Shown here: piece after piece, positions 27,125 to 36,729 of the stretch
Layout: each line of letters begins with the position of its first letter
How positions within the stretch are numbered: the first letter of the stretch is position 1
From: Natronoflexus pectinivorans
GTDB taxonomy: Bacteria; Bacteroidota; Bacteroidia; Bacteroidales; Marinilabiliaceae
Assembly (NCBI RefSeq): GCF_004345615.1
Contig: NZ_SLWK01000006.1
Span: forward strand, 1 to 64,000
DNA: 64,000 nt
Direction of reading: 5' to 3'
Notes under the pieces: model-generated
Database searches by the model: none
What the model was told of the DNA's origin: nothing
Seen by the model: the letters and a program-made list of their open reading frames with translations, nothing else
Made by a program: the position numbers and the translations under genes

Positions 27125-28085
27125 TTTATTGTTTTCGATAGGTATTCCCGCTTTTAAGGCATCTTATTTAAAAGAGTGTATAGCTACTATATTAAACCAA
27201 ACGTATACTAATTTTGAGTTGATAATAGTAAACGATGCTTCCCCAGAGAAAATTAAAAACATTGTAGAAGGGTTCTCTGATAAAAGGATTCGTTATTATG
27301 AAAATGATCGAAATACCGGCGCTGAGAACGTAGTCGATAATTGGAATAAGTGCCTTTCATACGCTAAAGGAGACTATTTTGTTTTGATGGGGGATGATGA
27401 TGTATTACATCCAAATTACTTAGAAGAGTTTGATATATTTATAAAAGAATATCCCGCTATTGATGTGTTTCATTGTCGAAGCATCGTGATCGATGAAAAG
27501 TCTAATCCTATTTCGATTAACCAATCATTACCGGAATTTGAGTCCGTTTTTGAGAACATTTGGCATCGAATGAATGAATGGAGGCAGCAGTATGTTTCCG
27601 ACTTCGTTTATAAAACAAGTGCACTTAAAATGAATGGAGGTTTTTTTAAAAATAAACTGGCTTGGGCATCTGATGACATTACAAGTTTTATAGCAATGAA
27701 GGGGAAAGGAATTGTTCATATTAATAAGCCCCTTTTTCAGTATCGGCGAAGTCCGCTAACCATCAGCTCTTCCGGGTCAGTTGAATTAAAGCTAAAAGCT
27801 ATTGAGAGGGAGGCAATATGGTATGAAGAGTTTTTAAAAACTGAAATTCCGCAAAATGAAATGGACTTGCTTTTAAAGGAAAATATAAAAAAACGTTTAC
27901 CAATTTATTTTAAAAAAAAGAGTCTTGAAACGATTGCGTATCATGGATACAATAATTCAAAAGGAGTATTTAGAAATTTTATTTATTGGGTCATACGAAG
28001 AAAAAGATATAAAATGTCAATAAAGGAAATGGCTTATGCTTTAATTTTGGCGCTGAAAAAGAAAGAAGCTCAAAACTACTCTTAA
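27114..28085 (+). CDS. Glycosyltransferase family 2 (cluster A)
   Basis: A 323-aa GT-A fold glycosyltransferase. It starts SIGIPAFKASYLKECIATILNQTYTNFELIIVNDASPE, with the first conserved Asp in VNDAS. GDYFVLMGDDDVLHPNYL carries the metal-binding DxD-type motif (DDD). WASDDITSFIAMKGKG contains the likely catalytic acidic residues. A basic C-terminal tail (VIRRKRYKMS) may bind the membrane. The sugar donor cannot be told. It overlaps the polymerase gene and is followed three bases later by another transferase. Confidence 0.9.
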   Translation: MNHNLLFSIGIPAFKASYLKECIATILNQTYTNFELIIVNDASPEKIKNIVEGFSDKRIRYYENDRNTGAENVVDNWNKCLSYAKGDYFVLMGDDDVLHPNYLEEFDIFIKEYPAIDVFHCRSIVIDEKSNPISINQSLPEFESVFENIWHRMNEWRQQYVSDFVYKTSALKMNGGFFKNKLAWASDDITSFIAMKGKGIVHINKPLFQYRRSPLTISSSGSVELKLKAIEREAIWYEEFLKTEIPQNEMDLLLKENIKKRLPIYFKKKSLETIAYHGYNNSKGVFRNFIYWVIRRKRYKMSIKEMAYALILALKKKEAQNYS

Positions 28086-28088
28086 CTG

Positions 28089-29105
28089 ATGTGTAAATAC
28101 TTCATTTATATGCGTTTGTTTTTTTTTCCTCCCCCATATCCAAAAACACGTTCTGTAAATTATAATCCTTATACAGATAATTTTCGAAATCATCTGAGTG
28201 AAAAATGTAAAGTTGTAAATACTAAAGAGTCGTCATCAGCAGTTTTAAATTTATTAAAGCATTTATTTCGATTTGACGTCGTTGTATTTAATTGGATTGA
28301 AAACATTAGTAAAAAGCCATATAAAGAGTTGCAGCTTTTTCTTTTCCTAATCTGTTTTGTTGTAATCAAGATAAGAAAAGTCCGCATTGTATGGATTATG
28401 CATAATATTCATCCCCACGATGGGGAGAACTGGGTGTCCCGGTTGATTAAAAAGATGATGTTTAAACATGCCAGCCTTATTGTTGCTCACTCCGGCGAAG
28501 CACAAATATTTGCTGGAAAATTAGCATCCGGGAAGGTTCTTTTTGAACATCATCCTGTTAATTATCGCCCTAAGCCATTAATGGTTGGTCGGAAGAAAGA
28601 AATTGATGTCTTAATTTGGGGAGCTATTGAGCCCTATAAAGGGATTTTAGAATTTGTACGGTATATTGCAACAAACAAAATCCAATGGAAAGTTAAGATT
28701 GTTGGGAGATGCAAAGATCCTGATTATGATAAGCAATTGCAAGAAGCCATCTCTCATTGCCGATTTGTTTCTTTCGAAAACAGAAGGATTCCTGAGGAAG
28801 AATTAAGCCAATTAGTAGAATCTTCTTCATTTGTCGTATTTCCATATCTATCTAGTTCGGTATCAAGTTCGGGGGCATTAATGGATACATTAATGCTTAG
28901 AGGTAATATCATTGGACCAAATAAAGGGGCTTTTAAAGATTTGGGAATTCAAGAATTGTGTTTTACTTTTAATACTTACGATGAAATTTGTGAGAGGGTT
29001 GAGTCTAATAAAAAAATAAATTACAGAAAATTAGAGCATTTTCTTAGAGATAATGATTGGTCACTTTTTGTTAGGAAGACTCTGTCACAGATTAGTAATG
29101 TTTAA
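28089..29105 (+). CDS. GT-B glycosyltransferase (cluster A)
   Basis: A 338-aa protein with two Rossmann-like halves. The first ends with VRIVWIMHNIHPHDGENW and ASLIVAHSGEAQIF. The second has IDVLIWGAIEPYKGILEFV and SSFVVFPYLSSSVSSSGALMDTLMLRG, where the usual EX7E motif of family 4 is degenerate. It probably adds one sugar of the cluster A repeat. A second ATG seven codons in (28110, MRLFFFPPP) is a plausible alternative start, since the first lacks a clear ribosome-binding site. Confidence 0.78.
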   Translation: MCKYFIYMRLFFFPPPYPKTRSVNYNPYTDNFRNHLSEKCKVVNTKESSSAVLNLLKHLFRFDVVVFNWIENISKKPYKELQLFLFLICFVVIKIRKVRIVWIMHNIHPHDGENWVSRLIKKMMFKHASLIVAHSGEAQIFAGKLASGKVLFEHHPVNYRPKPLMVGRKKEIDVLIWGAIEPYKGILEFVRYIATNKIQWKVKIVGRCKDPDYDKQLQEAISHCRFVSFENRRIPEEELSQLVESSSFVVFPYLSSSVSSSGALMDTLMLRGNIIGPNKGAFKDLGIQELCFTFNTYDEICERVESNKKINYRKLEHFLRDNDWSLFVRKTLSQISNV

Positions 29106-29162
29106 ATCGGTTTAGGGAGATTGTATTTTGACTTTGAATTTTATTATTGTAATTAGCAATTC

Positions 29163-30290
29163 ATGAATGTTCTTTTTTTTACTAGTTATGGGGATCTATA
29201 CGGTTCTAACAGGTCTCTGCTATCTCTCGCAATACAATTGCAAAATAAAGGGCATGTCGTTTCAGTGTTTGTTCCAAGAAAAGGAGAGTTGCTTACTTGT
29301 TTGAGAAATGCAGGAGTGAAGGTGATCTATGTTCCTTTTTACTCTGGATTTTTGTACTATAAGTTTTTGTTAAAACACATAATTATACCCGCATTATTTT
29401 TTTTGAATATTTTCGTATTTCCTATCGTTTTATTTAAAGCGTGGAGAGTAAGGCCTGATGTCATATACTCTAACTCGTCATTAGAAAATGTAGGAATCTT
29501 TATTGCTTGCTTGTTGGGTAAAAAACATATCTGCCACATACGGGAGTTTATGTCATTGGATTATAATGCTCGATTTGTATTTGGAGAAAGCGCTAAGAAA
29601 CGATTTATTGGTTTAAGTGACGGGGTAATTTTCGTTTCGCATGCTGTTAAAAATTATGTTTGCTCTGGTTCATTTCAAAAGCCTTTTTCAATAATATACA
29701 ATGGAATAAAGATGCCAAAGGCTTTAGCTGAAAAAGAAAACTTAAATCTAAAATCCATTAGGTTCGGATTGGTTGGTATTTTTGATGAAGCAAAGGGGCA
29801 ACATGTTGCAGTGGAATATTTTTCAAGAATATTAGAGACTTACCCTGATGCAACACTTCATCTTTTTGGAGATAAGGATTGTGGTTATAAAAAGAAGGTT
29901 GAGCAACTCATTAAGACTCTCGGATTGGAAAGGAAGGTTGTTTTTCACGGTTTTGTTTTTCAGAGTGACATAATATACAACTCCATCGATATCTTGTTAA
30001 TGTTTTCAAAATCTGAGGGGTTTGGGCGTGTTACAGTTGAAGCAATGAGTTATGGGGTGCCTGTTATAGGATTTGATAATGCAGGAACCTCTGAGATTAT
30101 AAAAGATCATCATTCCGGATGTTTATTTCATGATTACTCTTCTTTTGAGAAGTCTATAAATTATTTAACTTCTTCAATGGAGAATTATAATAAAATCCGA
30201 ATAAATGGTTATGAACGAATAAAGAATGATTTTGCGGAAAATGATTATATTGATAATGTTGAAAGGTTTATTAAATCAATTATATATTAA
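29163..30290 (+). CDS. Glycosyltransferase family 4 (cluster A)
   Basis: A 375-aa GT-B retaining glycosyltransferase. The N-terminal start FFTSYGDLYGSNRSLLSLAIQL is the acceptor-side glycine loop. GLVGIFDEAKGQHVAVEYF opens the second domain, and SKSEGFGRVTVEAMSYGVPVIGFDNAGTSEII carries the EX7E donor-binding motif. A hydrophobic stretch (about 60-90) may lie on the membrane. It follows another transferase by 57 bp and precedes a family 2 enzyme by 6 bp. Confidence 0.9.
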   Translation: MNVLFFTSYGDLYGSNRSLLSLAIQLQNKGHVVSVFVPRKGELLTCLRNAGVKVIYVPFYSGFLYYKFLLKHIIIPALFFLNIFVFPIVLFKAWRVRPDVIYSNSSLENVGIFIACLLGKKHICHIREFMSLDYNARFVFGESAKKRFIGLSDGVIFVSHAVKNYVCSGSFQKPFSIIYNGIKMPKALAEKENLNLKSIRFGLVGIFDEAKGQHVAVEYFSRILETYPDATLHLFGDKDCGYKKKVEQLIKTLGLERKVVFHGFVFQSDIIYNSIDILLMFSKSEGFGRVTVEAMSYGVPVIGFDNAGTSEIIKDHHSGCLFHDYSSFEKSINYLTSSMENYNKIRINGYERIKNDFAENDYIDNVERFIKSIIY

Positions 30291-30296
30291 TTCAAG

Positions 30297-31061
30297 GTGA
30301 AAGTTTCCATAATAACCATAGTCTATAATAATATAGACACTATAGAAGATTGCATTAATTCGGTATTAGCTCAAACATATTCTGATGTAGAGTATATACT
30401 TATCGATGGTCTGTCATCTGATGGGACTTTAAATCTTGTTAATTCTTATAGTGATAAGATTGATGTAATTGTATCTGAAAAGGATAAGGGGTTGTATGAT
30501 GCTTTGAATAAGGGGGTTCTTCACGCTACTGGCGATGTTGTTGGGATTCTTCATTCTGACGATGTATTTTATGATGTTGATGTTTTGTCAAGAGTCGTTG
30601 AGACTTTTAAAAAATCCCGTTCAGATATTGTATATGGAAATGGCGTTTATACGAGCAGAAGTAATTTGAATCAAATCAGGCGGATATATAAGAGTTCTCC
30701 TTTTAAGAATGCAAAATTAAAGTATGGCTGGGTTCCTCTTCACACATGTATTTATGCAAAAAGAGAGGTGTTCGATAAATATGGGTTGTATGACACGAAT
30801 TATTCAATTGCCAGTGATTATGAAATCACTCTTCGATGGTTCTTAAATGAAAAAATTTCCAAGAACTATTTGGATAGTTTTCTTGTGAAAATGAGGTTGG
30901 GTGGAAAAAGCACTACTTTAAAACTGCAAAAGATGAAGTCTGCTGAAGATTTAGAAATTATACAAAAGTATAATTTGAGTGGGTATCGAACTCTTTTTTG
31001 CAAAATATTGAGAAAACTGCCCCAGTATCTTAAAGGTTGTTATATGTTAAAAGATAATTAG
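30297..31061 (+). CDS. Glycosyltransferase family 2, WcaE-like (cluster A)
   Basis: A 254-aa GT-A enzyme with a GTG start. SIITIVYNNIDTIEDCINSVLAQTY and YILIDGLSSDGTLNLV are the WcaE/WcaA-type opening, and DVVGILHSDDVFYD carries the metal-binding SDD. YGWVPLHTCIYAKREVF and ASDYEITLRW give the later conserved His and Asp. Small size and this motif set match transferases of colanic-acid-like clusters. It ends one base before the rfbC start. Confidence 0.9.
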   Translation: MKVSIITIVYNNIDTIEDCINSVLAQTYSDVEYILIDGLSSDGTLNLVNSYSDKIDVIVSEKDKGLYDALNKGVLHATGDVVGILHSDDVFYDVDVLSRVVETFKKSRSDIVYGNGVYTSRSNLNQIRRIYKSSPFKNAKLKYGWVPLHTCIYAKREVFDKYGLYDTNYSIASDYEITLRWFLNEKISKNYLDSFLVKMRLGGKSTTLKLQKMKSAEDLEIIQKYNLSGYRTLFCKILRKLPQYLKGCYMLKDN

Positions 31062-31062
31062 T

Positions 31063-31611
31063 ATGCTAGAAGGTTTAGTGGTGATTGAGCCATCCGTATT
31101 CAAGGACAACCGAGGTTGTTTTTTTGAAAGTTATAATGCTAAAAGTTTTTTAAAGCAGGGAATTAAATCTTCTTTTGTTCAAGATAACATTTCCATATCA
31201 TCTTATGGTGTTATCCGAGGATTACATTACCAGGAAGGGGAACATGCTCAGGCTAAGTTGGTTCAAGTATTGAAGGGGCGAGTTCTTGATGTCGTTGTAG
31301 ACCTGCGGCCTTGGTCAAAATCTTACGGAGAAGTGTTTTCCATTGAATTGTCAGAAACAAACAGATTGCAACTATATATCCCTCGAGGCTTTGCACATGG
31401 GTTTTCGGTACTTAGTGAGGAAGTCCTGTTTCATTATAAATGTGATAACTATTATAATAAAGAGTCGGAGAGTGGGATTGTGTATACTGATCCTGAATTG
31501 AATATTGATTGGGGGATTCCAAAAGACAAAGAAATTATTTCCGACAAAGATTTAGCACTTCCTTTTCTGGAGCACGCTGAAAAAGCTATTTTACAGAAAT
31601 CTTCTCAATAG
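31063..31611 (+). CDS. rfbC: dTDP-4-dehydrorhamnose 3,5-epimerase family protein
   Basis: A 182-aa cupin of the RmlC family. Conserved pieces: PSVFKDNRGCFFESYN, QDNISISSYGVIRGLHYQ with the catalytic His, KLVQVLKGRVLDVVVDLRPWSKSYG, and YIPRGFAHGFSVLSEEVLFHYKCDNYYNKESESG. The length is normal. The enzyme epimerises dTDP-4-keto-6-deoxyglucose on the way to dTDP-rhamnose or a related sugar. The other three pathway genes (rfbA, rfbB, rfbD) are not in the window. The last 26 bp overlap the 3' end of the convergent CotH gene. Confidence 0.92.
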   Translation: MLEGLVVIEPSVFKDNRGCFFESYNAKSFLKQGIKSSFVQDNISISSYGVIRGLHYQEGEHAQAKLVQVLKGRVLDVVVDLRPWSKSYGEVFSIELSETNRLQLYIPRGFAHGFSVLSEEVLFHYKCDNYYNKESESGIVYTDPELNIDWGIPKDKEIISDKDLALPFLEHAEKAILQKSSQ

Positions 31612-34600
31612 TTATTCCAAATTTGGTAGTTACAGATACGAAATACAACCCAGAAGGAATTCTTGAAACGTTAAAGTTTATATCTTTTTGGTTTAAGTTG
31701 TACTTTTTAACAAGTATAATTCCATTTAGGCATTTTATGTGTATCTCCTGAATCTCATTTTCTGATTCTATATAGATATATTCACTTGCCGGATTTGGAT
31801 AGATATTGAGTTCGTTCGTTAATGATAAATTCTTCGTAATGTTGGTTGGAGGTTCTTTGTTTTCTTCCTGATTAACAGGAAATCCTTCCAGCATAATATT
31901 ATCAAATCGGTTGTTCCCTGAACTATTCATTGCTTTTTCTCCAGTAAAACGAATTTTTACAGCAAATTCAGGATTGTTGTTAACCTCATTAATATCCGTA
32001 AAGTCAACCGATATTCTATAATAGCTTTCAATGATGAGATTTCTCTCTTTTATTAGATTCCACTCTCCATCTTCCGTCGTTCTATAATAAATGTCCTGAA
32101 ACTCTGCTCCATTGCTGGTTCGGGATGTTGCATAACTAAAGGTAACATCTTCATATGCGGTAGTGGGGAGTTGAAAAATTAGTTCTCTATCTTTTGAAGG
32201 GTTTCGAACCCTTAATGCATTTCCTGTATCTGTTTCTTCTCTCAAATTGATAGCGGTGCCATCTTTAACTATATCCATATAGCCGTTACCTTCACCCGGG
32301 TAGGTAATTATTCCGTGTTTTTCAGTCTTAGAGTTATCGGATTTTATCTGGTAAAATATCTCATTTTCGAGATGATTGAAGTGCCAATGGTGGATTGTTT
32401 CAATTAATGGTGCCTCTTCAAAAATGGCTGTAATTGAAATGTCACTCTCAGGTATGATTTCTATTTTGCGTTTTGATTTTAATGATTCAGGTACTCCATC
32501 CCAATGAGAAAAACTGTAGCCGGGTTGGTCAATGGCTTTTAGGATAATTGGAACATCTTTAAAATATTTGCCAAACCATGGATATAAGTTGTACTCATCA
32601 GATATCCCGGGTAGTTTTTTATCCACTATTAAGGTGTTTATTGAAATAATTCCGTTTCCTATTCTATTTAGTTCAATGGATATAGGATCTTCAACATCAA
32701 ATTGCTCCATAACAAAATTGCGTAAATATCCGGGGCGTTTATCAGCAAATTCTTTAATTACATCACCTTTATCATCTCCACTATTCCAACGTAAGAAATG
32801 ATCGAATCTTGCATCATGTATTCTGGAGTTAAATTCATCGACTTTTGTTATTACCCTGTCCGGTAAAAAGGTTGAATTTAAGTGATCCGCAATAGTATTA
32901 ATAAACCGAGATCTAATGCTATCGTTTTTCATTATTGCTTTGAAAACTCTGGTTGCATGATCGTTGGTTGATTCTTGTAAGACACGTAAAAGGCTGTTGT
33001 TTGTGTAATTCCCGGTATGTCCCATTCCAAAATCTGTGTCGTAAAGCATCCAGCGCCATTTTCCATCATGCCCGGGAGGAGTATTTATGTTATTTGTTGA
33101 TGTCCTTTTTCTCCAATATTTTACATTGTTTTGTGGCCAGTCAGTATTGTTGAAATATATTTGAACTGCATAATAATGTAAAAGATTGTCTATGTCAATA
33201 TGGTTTTCCACCCATTGAATATGAGACTGTTCATTCATGTTGTGGTTCTCTGCATAATTGCGGATGGCTGAGAATTGCTGTCTGTCTTGAGCTGGCCCTG
33301 TGTCCTGTGAAATCCAGGCTTCTAAGATAGCAATGTCTTCTTTTTTTATATTAAAATGACTGCTAAGGTAGTCAGCATCATATCGCTCTCTTATATTAAT
33401 TATTCCCCAAAACTCTCCATTTATAAAGTGTACCGTTGGTTGATAAGCTTGTGTAGAAATAGGTAAATGTTTCACCAAATCTTGCATTAGTGCATCTCTA
33501 AATAGGGTCCGACTAAAGTCATTCCCTGAGTTTCTTAATATTAATCTTTCGAAAGACTCAATTTTTTTGTTCGAATCTCCTTGTGCTTTCAAATTTGGGA
33601 AAAAAGGAAAGTCTAATGAAAAGTTGCTTGTGCTGTAGGCATTTCGTGGATAGAGTCTTAAGGACTTCATTTGTAGAGATCTGGTTGCACCGCCATGGAT
33701 TCTAATACCAATATTTTGGTTGAATCTCTCTTTTGGATTATAAAAAACTTCAATACTGGCAGGTCTTTCCCATTCACGCCCTCTCTGATGATAATTGGCT
33801 GGCACGCTCCAGTGCCAGGAAGCATCAGGATTGGAATTGAACCAATTCACACTTTTTTCCCCAGCAATATATATCCCTTTTTCATAATCAAATAAGTTTC
33901 TTTCATCAGTAACAATAGATAGCACTGGTAGATTAAATCGATTTCGGCCATTGGGTGTTACAAAGTATGTTTGAGTTGATGAATTGGGGATTAAAACGCC
34001 TTCTTTTCTTATGGCAACTCTTAAGGGAGTACCCTTTAATGTGGCCTCAGTTGGTGTGAATGTTGTGTGGTATCGTGTATTAATCGCCGCCAATTCATAA
34101 GGTTCCTCAGACCGATCGTAAATATATAGTGGTTCTTCATACAAATAGGTTTTAACCTCTCTTGTTAGCAATTCACCATGCGGATAACTATTCTTATACT
34201 GATAGGTAGTTCCTTCCAGGTTATCCGGATCAGGTTCGGAGCCATCCAGCGTATAGTAGATTTTTGCGCCAGGAATATCGGTGGAGATGGTAAGTTCAAA
34301 AGGTTCGGTATAAAATCCTCCGGTGTGAGAAAAAATGGGTTCGGCATTCAATAATTGCGAGTAAGCTTTGGTGATGTTTGGGGCTCCCGGTGTTGGTTGA
34401 CTATAATAGAAGAATCCGGACTGGTTAGGGTTTAAGCCATAAGAAACTTGCCCGGGTATCGGCACCGCCGGAACAAACTGGACGACTCCTTGCTCAGGAT
34501 GTGTGAACAGAATGGGCTCTCCATCGGAGGAGATGGAAAAGTTGGTATGCAGCTCACCCTCCGTACGATCCTTACCCGAGGCCCAAATTATAAGATACTC

Positions 34601-34870
34601 ATCCGGATGAATGGTTACATCCGGAAATACCCATTTATATGGGGTGAAATCGTCATCCGATAAACCCCAGCCTTCTAAATTCACAGGTTCATCACCTCTG
34701 TTGTGCAGCTCAATCCAATCTTCGTAATCGCCATCCTCATCTGCAATGGTGTTTAAATTGGAAGACATAACTTCATTAATGACTACCGGGAAACTCTGTG
34801 AGTGTGTAGCTGAGCAGAATAACAGAAGAATGATTGAATATATTAGAGATTTGGATGAACCATTGATCAT
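31586..34870 (-). CDS. Secreted CotH-family protein with lamin-tail and type IX sorting domains
   Basis: A 1094-aa paralogue of the protein at 4454-8251. Order: signal peptide (1-24), uninterrupted lamin tail domain (about 26-165), chitobiase C-terminal-like domain (YYTLDGSEPDPDN), CotH domain (GIRIHGGATRSLQMKSLRLYPRNAY, NGEFWGIINIRERYDADYL, MLYDTDFGMGH), a bacterial repeat domain (PGYSFSHWDG), a C-terminal beta-rich region, and a type IX sorting tail (LNIYPNPASEYIYIES to ISVK). In place of the PA14 module of its paralogue it reads straight from ASGKDR to ELHTNF. It is probably exported and surface-attached. It separates clusters A and B and overlaps rfbC at the 3' end without a terminator between. 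Confidence 0.9.
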   Translation of the reverse strand: MINGSSKSLIYSIILLLFCSATHSQSFPVVINEVMSSNLNTIADEDGDYEDWIELHNRGDEPVNLEGWGLSDDDFTPYKWVFPDVTIHPDEYLIIWASGKDRTEGELHTNFSISSDGEPILFTHPEQGVVQFVPAVPIPGQVSYGLNPNQSGFFYYSQPTPGAPNITKAYSQLLNAEPIFSHTGGFYTEPFELTISTDIPGAKIYYTLDGSEPDPDNLEGTTYQYKNSYPHGELLTREVKTYLYEEPLYIYDRSEEPYELAAINTRYHTTFTPTEATLKGTPLRVAIRKEGVLIPNSSTQTYFVTPNGRNRFNLPVLSIVTDERNLFDYEKGIYIAGEKSVNWFNSNPDASWHWSVPANYHQRGREWERPASIEVFYNPKERFNQNIGIRIHGGATRSLQMKSLRLYPRNAYSTSNFSLDFPFFPNLKAQGDSNKKIESFERLILRNSGNDFSRTLFRDALMQDLVKHLPISTQAYQPTVHFINGEFWGIINIRERYDADYLSSHFNIKKEDIAILEAWISQDTGPAQDRQQFSAIRNYAENHNMNEQSHIQWVENHIDIDNLLHYYAVQIYFNNTDWPQNNVKYWRKRTSTNNINTPPGHDGKWRWMLYDTDFGMGHTGNYTNNSLLRVLQESTNDHATRVFKAIMKNDSIRSRFINTIADHLNSTFLPDRVITKVDEFNSRIHDARFDHFLRWNSGDDKGDVIKEFADKRPGYLRNFVMEQFDVEDPISIELNRIGNGIISINTLIVDKKLPGISDEYNLYPWFGKYFKDVPIILKAIDQPGYSFSHWDGVPESLKSKRKIEIIPESDISITAIFEEAPLIETIHHWHFNHLENEIFYQIKSDNSKTEKHGIITYPGEGNGYMDIVKDGTAINLREETDTGNALRVRNPSKDRELIFQLPTTAYEDVTFSYATSRTSNGAEFQDIYYRTTEDGEWNLIKERNLIIESYYRISVDFTDINEVNNNPEFAVKIRFTGEKAMNSSGNNRFDNIMLEGFPVNQEENKEPPTNITKNLSLTNELNIYPNPASEYIYIESENEIQEIHIKCLNGIILVKKYNLNQKDINFNVSRIPSGLYFVSVTTKFGITIEKISVK

Positions 34871-35616
34871 GATAGCAAGTCGTTTTTTGTTTTTATGGAT
34901 TCGTCAAAGATAGTAAAAAAGTTTAAAGGGGTTTGGATTGGAGGTTGTCGGTATGGCAAATTCTTATGGTCGTATTACGGGAGATAAGGTCGATAATAAG
35001 TACGCATGTAGATTTGTCTGTTGTTGCAACGGGAGAGTACTTATTCACCACAGATGACACAGATTAACACAGATTCTCAATAATATTAGTCTCTGAAAAT
35101 CAATGCCGCTCTGTTTTATCGTTTAGCTTGTCAAGAATCTATCTCGAATAATTATTTCTCACCCTCCCGCACACAACAATGTGAAAACTACCGGTTTTTT
35201 CTTTATTAGATAAGAAAGTACCAGGTCGAAGCAAATTAACAGTAACTTTTAGCTATTTTTGCACAGCATTATGAACCTCTTGCATTTTTGCAGGAGGTTT
35301 TTTGTGAGAGGGAATGTGGGTCATTATTAATTTTTAATAAGGCTACAATTTATAATAAAGATTTGCGTTTAAATTACGTGCAAATATTGTGATTTGCCTT
35401 TAATTATCTGATCCTGTATGTAAGTGCTTTGGCTTTAAAATGATGATATGCACGTGAGTGAGAGATCAGCTTCCTTTCCTGTTTTCCGGGAGACGGGGTC
35501 GATGCCGAAATCATCGGGACATTTGTGAGTTTTTGTTTTGCGAAACTCATTTGACCAATGGATTAAGCAATTTATTTGTAAATGATTTTCTTGTATAACC
35601 GGTAAAATGAATATGG
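34871..35616. other. Intergenic region between clusters A and B
   Basis: This 746-bp stretch holds no gene that I can support. It contains a CACAGATGACACAGATTAACACAGATT-like dispersed repeat (about 35046-35073), a strong hairpin with a T run (35274-35303) and a TATTTTTG -7-like element just before it (35254-35261). The start of cluster B transcription probably lies in the right-hand half. Confidence 0.6.
35274..35303 (+). terminator. Terminator-like hairpin in intergenic region
   Basis: AACCTCTTGCA (35274-35284) pairs with TGCAGGAGGTT (35289-35299), an 11-bp stem with one G-U pair and a 4-nt loop, followed by six T residues. No coding gene on the plus strand ends just upstream, so it may end a small RNA or be a leftover. 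Confidence 0.65.
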
Positions 35617-36729
35617 ATGGTCATTGGTTTTGATGCCAGGTTTTTAACAAAAATTGAGCAGGGAACAGCCAGCTATACATCACAGTTGCTGGAGGCAATG
35701 AAGCCTTTTATTGAGAATGACAAGATTGTACTGCTCAATAAAAATCAATTGCCCGGACTTTTTAAACAGGGAGATGTTTTTGACCATGGCAGGCTTGTAT
35801 CGAACTTTACACCGATAAACGTCTTGTGGGGGTATCATCAGGCAGCTAAAAAGTATGAACTCGATGTCATACACACTAATTATCTGTCATCAGTTTATAA
35901 GAGCAGAGCAAAAAAAGTAATAACCATACATGATATACTTTTTAAAACTCATAAAAAATATTTTCCGTGTCGTTTAAGAGCCGGAATTAATGCATTGTCC
36001 CGGTTTAGTTTGCCAAAGGCAGACCATATCATAACAGTAAGTCATTATACCAGGAGTGAGCTTGAAAAGTATTACCCGTTTTTAAAAGGGCGAATAAAGG
36101 TTATTTACGAGGCAGCAGCCGGCAATTACAGTTTTTTGAATAATCGACAGGAGTTACAAAGCAACCTCTTGGAGAAATTTAGTCTTAAAAGAGATTATCT
36201 TTTGTATGTGGGTAGATTTGCTCCCGTGAAGAATCTTGAGGTTTTACTGGAATGGTACCTGGACAGAGAGATCAACCAAAAGGGTCTTGATCTTGTTTTA
36301 GTGGGGAAAATAGATCCAGCATTTCCCAATGCAAGACTTTCAGGGATGATAAACAACAATCCCGGAGTCAGGGTTTTTCAGGGTTTGAGTAACGATGAAT
36401 TAAATTTATTTTACAATGGGGCCAGGCTGTTCTATTTTGCCAGTCATGGGGAAGGGTTTGGATTACCAATATTAGAGGCAATGGCTGCAGGGTGTCCGGT
36501 AATTACATCAAATACCACATCTTGTGATGAGATAGGAGGAGATGCCGCATTTAAAGTAAATCCGGGAGACAAGGAAGAGATTTTTGCCGCATTGGATCAG
36601 CTGATTGATGATGAAGAAAAATTGTCGTCAATGCAACAAAAAGGACTAGAGAGAGTAAAAGCATTTTCATGGGAGCAATGCGCCTATGAAACGTATAAAT
36701 TATATAAACAGGTATTGGATGAAGGTTAA
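35617..36729 (+). CDS. Glycosyltransferase family 4 (cluster B)
   Basis: A 370-aa GT-B enzyme. It starts VIGFDARFLTKIEQGTASYT, the usual opening of mannosyltransferase-like family 4 members. KKVITIHDILF and DHIITVSHYTRSELEKYYP are conserved N-domain motifs. LLYVGRFAPVKNLEVLLEWYL opens the second domain, and FASHGEGFGLPILEAMAAGCPVITSNTTSCDEIGGDAA holds EX7E. It is the first gene of cluster B and overlaps the phosphoribosyltransferase gene by 11 bp, suggesting coupled translation. Confidence 0.92.
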   Translation: MVIGFDARFLTKIEQGTASYTSQLLEAMKPFIENDKIVLLNKNQLPGLFKQGDVFDHGRLVSNFTPINVLWGYHQAAKKYELDVIHTNYLSSVYKSRAKKVITIHDILFKTHKKYFPCRLRAGINALSRFSLPKADHIITVSHYTRSELEKYYPFLKGRIKVIYEAAAGNYSFLNNRQELQSNLLEKFSLKRDYLLYVGRFAPVKNLEVLLEWYLDREINQKGLDLVLVGKIDPAFPNARLSGMINNNPGVRVFQGLSNDELNLFYNGARLFYFASHGEGFGLPILEAMAAGCPVITSNTTSCDEIGGDAAFKVNPGDKEEIFAALDQLIDDEEKLSSMQQKGLERVKAFSWEQCAYETYKLYKQVLDEG

